Origin: Euwallacea fornicatus
Taxonomy: Eukaryota; Arthropoda; Insecta; Coleoptera; Curculionidae
Length of the DNA stretch: 64,000 nt
Assembly (NCBI RefSeq): GCF_040115645.1
Contig: NC_089559.1
Coordinates: 992,001 to 1,056,000, forward strand
Direction: 5' to 3'
Shown here: piece by piece, positions 12,938-22,900 of the stretch
How positions within the stretch are numbered: the first letter of the stretch is position 1
Layout of the letters: each line of letters opens with the position of its first letter
Position numbers and translations under genes: made by a program
Notes under the pieces: model-generated
The model's input: only the letters and a program-made list of their open reading frames with translations
What the model was told of the DNA's origin: nothing
Database searches by the model: none

Positions 12938-14396
12938 AGTGATTGCGCGCTTTAATAAGATTATAAGTATCGAATCACCATTGGGTTTAAGGTTAATTAT
13001 GTCAATAAAGCACTTTTCACTGTTTAGGTATCATGGTAATTTTTTTCCTAGATTACAATGGCCTCTTGTCGCTGCAGTTCCGTTCAGTCAAGTATATGTA
13101 ACAGTTTATCCTTTTATTATGAATTCCCCATTTCAAGAAATGCTTGTCAGGATGGCCTCCCAGGACCGCTGGAGAACTTTACAGCGAGATTTCTTTCCTT
13201 TGTTGATTATGTGGGCTGAGGCATGACCTGCTTTATCATAGCCTCATTCTGGGAATCCAGGTCTTCTTCTATTAAGTTTATTGTTCATCTGAGAGTATGA
13301 TGTGAGTGTAAGTATGAGCTTCTTGTGTGAATGTAAATTGCTTATGTTATGTTTTGGCCTTGCATCATTATAAGATATGGTGCTGCATCTTTATATGTAT
13401 ATTTGCCTGACGAATTTTCTGAGCTCTCCGAGTTTCAGTTCATTAACCTAATTTTCTACTTATACATATATTACGTTATTGTTGCAAACAAAAACGGAAA
13501 AGGTTATTAGGTGAAAAGCGAATGGAGCGGTCAATACTATGCTCTCACTTATCAATTCCTTTTAAAGGGACTACCAATTTTGAGTTTTTCGCTTGAAAAT
13601 TACCTATTTAGCGCTTAAAATTTAGTACATTCTTTGGAGAGTCAAAAACGTGTAGTTTTACTTTTTGGTATAACACAAATCAGTAAATATTTGTCTGCTA
13701 ATGGAGGAATTTTTAAAATATTTGAAGAATATCTTGCGAAATCATTTTCTTGATAATGGCGATTGCACAGTTCTGTTTCCCATCCTCGATTGTTAAAGCT
13801 AGTGTCGCCATCTAGTAAAGAAGCTAATGAAAGTGTCCGAGTAATAACTGCAATCTCTAAAATCTATTTTTCTCTTATGATGTGCAGTAAACAAGGACAA
13901 AAACCAATCTATCAAGAATTTACTGGGCCTAACGTCAATATCATAATCACCTGATTTAAGAAAAATTTTTGGAATTCCAAGAAAAAAAAAAATTGTTATG
14001 TACTGATAGTTGAACTTAAGGTAAAAATCGATTTAAACAAGTATTTTTCGTATATGAACTCATACAACTTTTATGAAAAGACACGTCAGAGTAACGTAAT
14101 TGATTCTGATAAAATTCTAGCTATTTCTAGCTCAAATTGTTTGCTATACGGTGAGTGCGAAAGTGACCCATTTCTGCTTGAGATAATGTAGAGTTGAGAT
14201 TCCTAAATTATCTTTCAAATGCTTTATAAATTCTCATCGAAGTTCCATATGTTGGTACTGTTTGACGAAATCGAAAAAGTACCTTGGCCTGTTTACATAA
14301 AAACTGTATTATATCTGTTAAATATTTATGCCATATTAGACATCAGTTATTAGCGATTTATTAAAAAATAACATTTTAATGCATGCAGATTGAGAC
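12938..14396. other. Fdh 3' UTR and intergenic region
   Basis: The Fdh 3' UTR probably ends soon after AATAAA at 13004-13009. Beyond it the sequence is AT-rich with no protein-family signature on either strand; the frames at 12885-13226 and 13763-13954 look incidental. The final part should hold the RING ligase promoter, but no motif is clear. Confidence 0.45.
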
Positions 14397-15193
14397 ATGT
14401 CAACCAGCACAGAAGAGGCTCGAGAAAGCACTAGTCAAGGAGATGAAGGAGATAGCCCTAACTCAAAGCAGGGAGACAAGAAAGATGATGGACTACTGGA
14501 GTGCAATATATGCCTGGACACAGCTAAAGATGCAGTTGTCAGTATGTGTGGACATTTATTTTGGTTAGTTCTATTAGTTTTATAGGTGCAAAATTTTTTT
14601 TAATGAGGTAAAAAACAACACTTGAATGATAAATTGAGGAAGCAGCATCTTAAAATGTTGCATGAAGGTTTACTGATATCTGCAAAAAAATCCATGAAGC
14701 TCTGTGAAAATTCTTTTTACCTGATCTTAACTCTCTTTTTAGTTGGCCTTGTCTACACCAATGGCTTGAAACACGGCCAAACAGACAAGTTTGCCCTGTA
14801 TGTAAAGCTGCAATTAGTCGAGATAAAGTGATTCCTCTCTATGGGAGAGGGAGCAAGAACCAGCAAGACCCTCGAGATAAAGTACCACCTAGGCCTGCAG
14901 GACAAAGAACTGAGCCAGAACCGGGAAACAACTTTAACGGTAATTTTTCCTTAATATAATTATTCTCAGTATAGCACATTAACATAGGTTTTGGATTTGG
15001 GGATGGGGGATTCCACATGTCTTTCGGAATTGGGGCTTTTCCCTTTGGATTCTTTACATCAACCTTCAACTTTGGAGAACCTAGACCTAACATGGCGCCT
15101 CATGGCACCCCCCAATACATGGAGGAACAATTCTTATCCAAGGTTTTCCTGTGGTTGGCTCTAATTTTTATTGCCTGGTTACTGCTTGCATAG
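14397..15193 (+). CDS. RNF185: RNF5/RNF185-type RING E3 ubiquitin ligase
   Basis: A tail-anchored ER-membrane (or mitochondrial outer-membrane) E3 ligase acting in ER-associated degradation. Exons: 14397-14563, 14743-14939, 14988-15193; phases agree and give 189 residues against about 180-192 for the family. Residues 1-35 are polar and acidic. The C3HC4 RING follows (ECNICLD, then CGHLFCWPCL, then CPVCK), with the intron splitting the Cys codon after GHLF. Next is the conserved YGRGSKNQQDPRDKVPPRP segment, a Gly/Phe-rich stretch, and a C-terminal hydrophobic anchor around FLWLALIFIAWLLLA ending at the stop. RNF5 and RNF185 are close paralogues, so the symbol marks the orthologous group rather than a resolved orthologue. 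Confidence 0.95.
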
Positions 15194-15761
15194 TGGCCCT
15201 ATTTCTCTATTGACTATTTTTTGGGATGGAATCTGATATTTTATTACTATAAACTTGTGTAATATACATTCCTTAGAGAGGTTTTTTGGTGGTCTTTCCA
15301 GGCAAAAAGTCATATGATGTTATTTAAAGTGTCTAGTCAATGTGAGCGCTTTACTGAAAAGTTGTCGGTAAAAGTCTTTAATCTTTGATTGTGTTGGACC
15401 CATAAATTAAATAATATATTATTATATGGTGTAGTTGGTGTTTTTTTTTACATGACCTGGCCCTTTTTGATGGATTATTATTGTCATTTGCGGTTCTCAG
15501 AGGAAAATTCCGCATAATATAGAAAAAATTCATCTCAAATCGACGAAAGAAATAGAAAATTTACAAAAAAGTGGAAAGTGTTTTGGGCAACCCCGAAGAT
15601 TTGCGCACATGCGAGTATAACAAGGAAAGAAAAAATAAAGAAACCATATGTAGACATCAGCTCCACCTATTATAAAAATACCCGTCCTCCAAAGTTTCCC
15701 TAATTTCGGGAACGAGTTTAGGACATGACGAAAACGTAAAGGTTTACTGAGAATAAACACA
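15194..15761. other. Intergenic region after the RING ligase
   Basis: Presumed 3' UTR of the RING ligase followed by the 5' region of the small unrecognised gene. No repeat or RNA gene is seen. A short minus-strand open frame overlaps (15530-15760) but has no recognisable domain. Confidence 0.4.
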
Positions 15762-16208
15762 ATGATAAGTCCACGAAAAGAATACAGAATTCGTTACTAT
15801 TTGAATGCTCTATTGCTTTTGCAAACTCTCCATTATCTTTTCCTATTATTTTTAACCGCACTAAATTTTTATACTTTATTCCAAATAATACTCGACCAGT
15901 CAAAAACAAAAAAGAACTCTAATTGTACATTTAATGCCAAAAATGTATCAAATTACTTATTGAAGCCATTTAAGTCTCACATTAAAGGCAGATTTTGGCA
16001 TTAAGAGAATTAAGTTTACAGCCAAATTTTCAATAAATTCAAACGCCTTAAAGAGCTTTTAAACGGCTATGTGTTCGTATATCCTTACGTCCCTCTGGAA
16101 ACTCTTCAAAAAGAAATTCGTAGCAGAATTACTCAAGAGGGCAGCTACATCAAAAGTAGGTCAGTGGGTCACATACGAGTAAGAGACATCAACAAATGTC
16201 AAAGCTGA
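15762..16208 (+). CDS. Uncharacterised two-exon small membrane protein
   Basis: I do not recognise this protein. Exon 1 (15762-15973) opens with ATG and exon 2 (16022-16208) ends in TGA. The 48-bp intron starts GTCTCAC and ends TTTACAG, and joining it keeps phase 2 exactly. The product is 132 residues. Residues 1-11 are polar and basic (MISPRKEYRIR), residues 12-45 are strongly hydrophobic and would span a membrane or form a signal anchor, and the rest is basic and soluble, with the phrase LLNGYVFVYPYVPLE in exon 2. Good donor-like sequences (AGGTCAGT, CGAGTAAG) occur late in exon 2, so the gene may continue into further 3' exons. It sits between the RING ligase and syntaxin-18 genes on the same strand. 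The matching phase and intron length are the main evidence that it is a real gene. Confidence 0.5.
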
Positions 16209-16840
16209 CAAGGATGCTAATACAAGCTAACTATCCTCGTCGTAAACTCCCATAACGCACTATATTAAAGAAAGAACTTTAGTTGTTTTTCCCAAATGCT
16301 ATCAACGCTTTAATTCGTAATCTCAATACGTCATTTCAAATCATTATGAATTGTTTTTCATATTCAAAAAAATCAATTATTTTTCCACCCAACAGAGTCC
16401 TACATTCAGTATCAAATATTCCCGAATATTTCGTGAAACGTCATAGACAAAACAGTTGAAAAACATGATAAGTAGAAATTAGGTTATAAGAATAAGGATA
16501 GAAACAAGAATTAGGTCTGAAATGTTTTAATTGAATAATAGAATTCAGTATTATCATTAAATGTAGAATTTAAAAAAGCAATATAACTTTGAATGCATTC
16601 AATTCATGTTTTTGTTTTTTCTATTTTTTTTTAAATACAGAATATCTACTACACACACTCATTAAAAATGACACCTTATGAATACACTCACTCTATGAGT
16701 GTAATTTCTGACTGTGAAATAGGAAAAACTTAAAACTGTTGACAGCCTCGTGTTTATTTTTTTGACATTTATCCTTCATTATGTGATAACAACAACAACA
16801 AATTCATTAATTTAACAATTTGCAACTTTGAACAACAAAA
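16209..16840. other. Intergenic region upstream of syntaxin-18
   Basis: AT-rich with no gene seen. Possible 3' continuation of the small membrane-protein gene at its left end. A CAACAACAACAA stretch close to 16790 lies just before the syntaxin-18 start and is probably 5' leader. Confidence 0.4.
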
Positions 16841-17752
16841 ATGGACTTGACAACCCTCTTCAAAGCGTGGGTGAAATCCATCAAAGTCACTAATAAAAAT
16901 TTGGGTGTATTTGCCCCTGATAGCAAAACTACCCTCTTAAAAACAGGTCCCAAAGACGTACACCTGTCCAAAGCCCGAGAAATCGTAAAACACATTAAAA
17001 CTCTGCAGAGTTTTCTGCAAGACAACAGAGCAGCTTACCTGAACGTTATAAATTACTTATCAACCAACAAAACTATATCTGAGGGTGATAGAGAGAAAGT
17101 GGATGATAGGGCTGAGAAAATTATTTCTGAGTGTACAACCTTGATAAATGAGTACAAGAAGGAAATTCGGGGCATGGCAAAGACCAAGCAAAAAGAAGAG
17201 CATTATCAAGGTGTGGTGGAATCTCTGGAGAATTATCTGAAGAATGTTTCAAAGATTTATACTGAGGCTAAAGCAGTGAGGGTGAAAAGAGTCATTGAAG
17301 CCCATAAATTGTCAAAACTTGAGACTAAACCTACTAGTAAGAAGACTGACTTGGAGGGTATAACAGAAAAAAATGAATCAACTTTACCATCAGCATCCTC
17401 CCCAATTAGTTATGATGAAGAATTGAGTACTGAAGATATGCAAATGTTCGAACAAGAAAATGAACATCTACTCAAAGAACTTAACAGTATATCTGATGAG
17501 GTGAAACAAATGGAAGGCAAAGTTGTACACATAGCAGAATTGCAGGAACTTTTTACTGAAAAAGTTCTACAACAGGAACAAGATATAGAGAGAATTTCTG
17601 ATACAGTAGTGGGTTCTACTGAGAATATAAAGTATGCTAATGAACAAATTCGGCAAGCCATGCAGAGGAATGCTGGATTAAGGGTCTGGATGCTATTCTT
17701 TTTACTTGTATTGTCTTTTAGTCTCTTATTTTTAGATTGGTATAATGACTAA
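16841..17752 (+). CDS. Stx18: Syntaxin-18 (ER Qa-SNARE)
   Basis: Qa-SNARE of the endoplasmic reticulum that receives retrograde COPI vesicles from the Golgi together with the NRZ tether. A single uninterrupted exon encodes 303 residues, close to the usual length. The N-terminus MDLTTLFKAWVKSIKV matches the family's conserved N-terminal peptide. The middle is charged and helical. The SNARE motif lies around residues 205-270 (EKVLQQEQDIERISDTVVGS), and the C-terminal tail anchor VWMLFFLLVLSFSLLFL is followed by a few lumenal residues. The lack of introns contrasts with its intron-rich neighbours. The gene converges on TMEM230 with only 153 bp between stop codons. A polyA signal AATAAA is at 17808-17813. 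Confidence 0.95.
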   Translation: MDLTTLFKAWVKSIKVTNKNLGVFAPDSKTTLLKTGPKDVHLSKAREIVKHIKTLQSFLQDNRAAYLNVINYLSTNKTISEGDREKVDDRAEKIISECTTLINEYKKEIRGMAKTKQKEEHYQGVVESLENYLKNVSKIYTEAKAVRVKRVIEAHKLSKLETKPTSKKTDLEGITEKNESTLPSASSPISYDEELSTEDMQMFEQENEHLLKELNSISDEVKQMEGKVVHIAELQELFTEKVLQQEQDIERISDTVVGSTENIKYANEQIRQAMQRNAGLRVWMLFFLLVLSFSLLFLDWYND

Positions 17753-17807
17753 AATTTATGAGCTCATATGATGTTTTTTAAGGTGTAGGCATTTTGTTTT
17801 TTTATAT

Positions 17808-17822
17808 AATAAAAGTATATTT
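17808..17822. terminator. Overlapping convergent polyadenylation signals
   Basis: AATAAA on the plus strand at 17808-17813 follows the syntaxin-18 stop. TTTATT at 17817-17822 is AATAAA on the minus strand and lies 84 bp past the TMEM230 stop. The two 3' UTRs probably overlap. Confidence 0.6.
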
Positions 17823-17905
17823 ATTGCATTAACAACAAAGGTACATTGGTGCTTTATTCTATATAATATAAATAGGTACGTAAGTATCACTTTCCACCTT
17901 AGTTT

Positions 17906-18379
17906 CTACTCAAACTCTGGTATATCATCAAAGGAAAACCCAGGCACTTGTTTATAAGCATAATAAGCAATTCTAACGTGATATGCCCCAGGTATAAACA
18001 TGATAATTCCAATAATAATGATGGGCCATAAGCGATCTGGGTATTCCAACTCTATACGCCCACCAACGGCTAAGGAACCAAATACCAATAGACTGGTACC
18101 CATCACTAGAATTCCACTCATAACTTCCTACTATGAGCACAAGAAATCTAATTTACCCAAGAGTAAAGTAGCCAAGGTAATTGCTTTCCAAGGAACTTCT
18201 TGGGAGGGTTTCTGGAATTGGGCATCAACAAATCCATTATCTCTTGTGGGCAATTTAGCATATTCTTGGTTCTTGTTTCTTCGACGTGTGATATCATCAA
18301 AGTATTCTATTTACGAAAAATTAGCAATATAGAATGAAAATTCTTATTTGGAAATACCTGATATTGAATGTAAACTCAT
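17906..18379 (-). CDS. TMEM230: TMEM230-like two-pass vesicle membrane protein
   Basis: Small membrane protein of endosomes and secretory/synaptic vesicles. Minus-strand exons: 18379-18358, 18306-18157, 18105-17906, separated by two introns of 51 bp each; together they encode 123 residues, matching the family's roughly 120. The N-terminal cytosolic part contains YAKLPTRDNGFVDAQFQ, aligning with the family's Tyr-Ser-Arg-Leu...Asp-Gly-Tyr-Ile-Asp segment. Two transmembrane helices follow (around ATLLLVMGTSLLVFGSL and PIIIIGIIMFIPGAYHVRI), then the conserved C-terminus FSFDDIPEF. An open frame that begins at ATG 18121 is misleading: that ATG is inside intron 2, whose true acceptor is CTAG at 18109-18106. 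With this acceptor the helix aligns without a gap to the recalled human sequence. Confidence 0.93.
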
Positions 18380-18970
18380 GCTGGAAAAATTATTCAGTTT
18401 TTCCTTGTTAAAGCATAAATTGATGGGTAATATTTTATGCATTTATTAGATAAGCAATGTTTAGAATTTAAAAAACACAATTCTCCACTAATTAAAATTA
18501 TCTAAATAAGCAATAATGATTTATTTGAAAATAAATAATATTTGAGGTTATGAATTCAAAGATTATTGACATTTGGGTAAAAACAACTTAAGATAAGGAT
18601 AGGTAACCAGTATCGTCATCCTTGTCTGGTTTTAATTATTATTTTAATTGGCCTCTCTTACTAATGGGTGACCCACTGACTTACCTCTATTAAAAAAAGT
18701 TCTGATAAGAATTCTCTTTAAGGACTTTCCAGTGTAAGGTAATAATGTGAGCACAAGTAGCACCTTAAAAGGATTTTAGGTTATACTTTGTTGACAATTT
18801 TGTTAAAAAAAGGGGGTCACCTTTAGTGACTGTATATAGTTGATATTGTTCCAACTCAAAAAAAATAGAAAAAGCAAAAACGCCAATTAAATACATTCAA
18901 AATTATGTTCCTCTCTTAAATTATACAATTAATAATAAACTAAAACTTTTCAAATCTATTTCTTATTTTT
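18380..18970. other. Intergenic region between NKAP and TMEM230
   Basis: AT-rich sequence. Read on the minus strand it runs from the NKAP 3' UTR to the TMEM230 promoter. No repeat family or RNA gene was recognised. Confidence 0.4.
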
Positions 18971-19996
18971 CTATTTATTCTTGTCAGCTAATTTTTGCTT
19001 AACCATATCCTTCAACTGCCCCAAAATCAAGTTTTCTCGCTTCTGTCTCTCTTCCTTACTAAACATCGCCAAAGCCCTCTTTTCGTCTGCTGAATAAATC
19101 TGGTTTTCTTTACGAATACGAACAGCCTCCATCCTCCTGTGTCTTGAGCCTGACATAACGTATCCTACCTTTTCAAACGAGGCTATTTCATCTGAGGTTA
19201 ATCCGATTTCTCCTCTTCGCGGAATTCGTTTTCCTTCAGCTACAAAAGCAGCCATAGCAGCTCCTTCACCTGGCAAAAGGGCTTTGCCCATTTCTTTATG
19301 GGTGAGGGTGGTCAGAGGTTTCTGTTCAGGTCCCAAAACTGCATCTTCTTCTTCTGATGAATCTGAGACCATAGCTTTCTTTCTGGGTTTTAGTTCTTTT
19401 TCTACCCATTGTTCTTCTTCTTCTGAGTCATCAGAGCTTGACACAGACACTCGTTTCTTCTTTTTCTTCTTTTTTTTATCCTTTTTGTGTTTTTTGGACT
19501 TTTTGTGTTTCTTATCTTTTTTATGCTTCTTATTTTTGTGCAGATTTGTGGTCTGGTCTTCTGGCTCCCCTTCAGATTCACTGAGACTAAGGATTACTTA
19601 TAAATTTATTGCAATATTAAATGAGAACTTACTCTTCTCTCACAGGAGATTTACTCCATACAGTGCTTTCTCTAAGACCTAAAATCTCCCTTTCTTGTCT
19701 ACGGTGCTCCATGAAATCATCCTCTTGTGAAGAAAACTTCTTAGTGTCCCGAGATCGAGGATAGTCCCCATTCTTCCTCTCATGTTTACTGAATTTTTCT
19801 TCTGGATAGCGGCTACTGATTCTATGGCTACAACGGAAGAACTAAGAAACATTTCTGTAAGTCCTGAAAGGTTATTTCCTTATTACCTAGAAATTCTGGC
19901 CTTCGAAGTGCTCCTAGACCTTGATCTGTAGGATCGAGAAGCATGTTTCGTTCCGTTTCTATTGAATGGGGACCGGGACTTTCTTCTATACGACAT
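18971..19996 (-). CDS. NKAP: NKAP family nuclear protein
   Basis: Nuclear protein of the NF-kappa-B-activating protein family, linked to splicing/exon-junction complexes and transcriptional repression. Minus-strand exons: 19996-19887, 19827-19633, 19586-18971; phases fit and give 306 residues (human is about 415). The first 37 residues are Ser/Arg-rich (SYRSRSRSTSKARISR). Exon 2 carries the conserved stretch MEHRRQEREILGLRESTVW. A Lys/His-rich run follows (HKKDKKHKKSKKHKKDKK, then a run of lysines), then an acidic Ser patch (SSSDDSEEEEQW). The C-terminal SynMuv-product domain is highly conserved (GKALLPGEGAAMAAFVAEGK, then GEIGLTSDEI, then VMSGSRHRRMEAVR). It is shorter than in vertebrates mainly in the low-complexity N-terminal half. 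Confidence 0.95.
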
Positions 19997-22900
19997 ATTC
20001 TGCTTTTTTTATGAAAATCATAAGTATTTTAAGTGGACTTAACAGTGGTAAGCCTGAAAACTTTAAATCAATGAATCAAAACAAATATCAGCTGATTTTG
20101 ACAACAATTGTCACTTTCCTCACTACAGCTGTACCTTCTGGCGTATGTTTAGTAATATCACACCCAAAGTAAAGGGAAAATGTGAATGTACACCAAGATT
20201 GAATGTTTTCTAGATTATTAATTGGAATTTTAAAACATTTAGCGCATATATGTAGAGTTAATTAGATACCCAGATGCCTGCTTAGACTGCATTTACAATC
20301 TCGCTGGAAATATCAAAGGGTAATTTTTATTTATAAACATTATCTGCATTCTCTACCCGCGTAGATAATATTATATGAAATTAGATAATATACCATGGTT
20401 AATTGAAAGATTTAGGCGAAGAAACTTGAGTACAGATTCTATTCTAATATAAGAGTATATTGTTATATCGATGTTAATAAAATTCATCCTTGAACATCAC
20501 ACGACAATAATTAATGTTGCTCTGAAACAAGTAATAGAATTCCCCGTCCTTTATTCATTAAGCTGCTGGGAGAAAAACATGTTCTCTATCGTCACACAGA
20601 CGCCTCTAATAATCTCCCCTACTGTATATATCCAATTAAATCGGTTTTATCTGGATGAAATGAAAATATTCGACAAACATCCATGGCTGCCAAAGACGCC
20701 GCGACGGGCCCGGCCAGGGCGTCAGGGCGCCCCACTTGCGGCGCCACCGATTTTGTTATTCCGGCGTCATATTTCCCCTTGTACACATGGAAATTGATAC
20801 TTTAGTCAAATTACATACTGTGCTATCGTTTCACACACCCACTTGTGAAGACATAGACAGGTATAAATATCCTCCATAAAATTCATCAATCCAAAGTTTG
20901 ACTTAATACTATAAAATTTCCATGAAACTTTTGAAATATTAATATACGTGTACTTCCAAAGTACGATCTCGAGGGAAACTTGCTGATTTAAAGTTTCTTA
21001 GTATGGCCGCCAAACGAGGGGTAATAAAGAGTTTTGAGGCCAAAACACACACATAGTTGTTGTGACAAACAAAGACTCATAAAGAGGCCAGCAGAGGTGC
21101 ATCGGCGTCCCCCTCGGCGTCGCTTTTTTCGGGCATCGGCGTCTTCGAGGGACGCCGGGCGTCGCGCCAAACCTCGCGGCACAAAGACTCGACTCTTCGA
21201 CGACGGCCTCGATGGCCCTTCTTCTCTGACCAATGAATTTACGGATTATGTAATAATAATACATGGATAAAAGAAAATCTAGAAAACTGCAAGAGGTTTA
21301 TTGAGCAGTTCTCTCAAATTAACTTGATTCCAGACCCTGCCAAGAACGAATTAAAATATCAAATTTCGAGGGAAAGGGCGACGTTTTGTATGCACCCTGC
21401 TACCACCCGATTTGGCGCCGATCGCACCCCCTATAATCACGCCAGCACCCTATAGTCATATTTTTACCATTTATTTGATAAATGTCCGAACTTCGACGAT
21501 GACTAATCTGGACTTTAAGACATTATTTCACTAGTAATAAAATAGTGCAGTAAAGTGTCATGAGACAAGATATGATTGCACACATAACTCAGTTACACAA
21601 AGAAATTAATTACAATCTATAGAAAATGAAAAATATCGTCTTGGAGTTGACCATGATACCGACGATTGGTTGTGTGGTTTTTGGTACCTATCTGAAATCG
21701 TTTTCCAGAACAAAATTGGCATACGTATGGGTGTTTCCAACTGGTATACCTTCATTTTTTTATTCGCTAAAATAATGAAAATACGTTTATGTGTTACGTG
21801 TCTATTAATGCTTTAAAAGTTTGTTGTTAGAATCTCATGTCATCATTTTTACATACTCCAACCTGTTGTATATCTTATAAGTACTTTTTCAAAAAATAAA
21901 GTTTAAGAGTGTAGTTGCAAAATTTCAGAGACGTGCGTAGGGGATTTCAAAACAGTAAATTTCAAAAGAATTTTTTTTTTCTGTAATTATTTGGTAAAAT
22001 AATGAACATACGTTAATGTTTTCGGTGCCTCTTAATCATTTATATTAAGTCCTCTTATGAAACATAAAAATTTCAACTTTAATAACGTTTGCTAAGTAAT
22101 CAAGACAAGGCAATGTGTGTGTACGCGTGAACTTGAAGTTATTAAATCTGCTTGTAAGAATTCATAGGCGTACATGAGGGTTAATTTGGTAAATGGTAAC
22201 TGGTGAAGACTGATTGTCGTCAGAGGGCACACCCTATCTGTTTTCCACATTCGTCCGAGTGTTTTGATGTTCATGTAAACCCAGGGGGCAAAAACAACCC
22301 CCTCGATGGGGCCAGTATTCTTCGGCGTCCGTACGAAACAAACAAAGTCGTCTTCATGAGCGACGCCTGCCGTCGGGACGAGCGGGCGGCCGGTGCGACG
22401 CGACGCCCTGTCCGACCTATTTAGTTATTTTTATTATTAAAATATTTTCACTACCAATTCTGAGCAATGGACTCCTTGTTTTCTTGCTCCAAAAGGGTTG
22501 AAACTATAAACGACATAAGATGAAACCAAAAATCCAGGCGGACTAATCGGTATACGAGTAACTGAATTAAGATTCCGCATTTAAATGACGATACCGTCGA
22601 TTTTAAATTTAGAAAATGTCGCATCTAGATGACGCCACGTCGTCTTTTTTCTCATCGTTGAAAATTATAAAAAATGTTTTAAGCGGCAAAGATTCGCATC
22701 CTACCGACGTTTCTATAAATCAGGTGGGTAATTTGTTCAGAACAGCGGAAATGCCTAATGGCACGCCACTGGAAATTTCTGACCATTATAGATAACATGC
22801 AAATGTCATTGACACCAACTGGTTTGAATATGAGAAAGCAGCGGCGTCTGTATAAATGACGTAACAAATTAAAACTGTTCATTTCAGTCATGTTTTTTGA

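Noticed and set aside
12885..13226. 113-codon frame over the Fdh stop codon and 3' UTR
   Set aside because: Overlaps the last Fdh exon in another frame and contains the Fdh polyA signal; no domain.
19284..19682. 132-codon plus-strand frame with a long Phe run
   Set aside because: It is the antisense of the lysine-rich NKAP exon.
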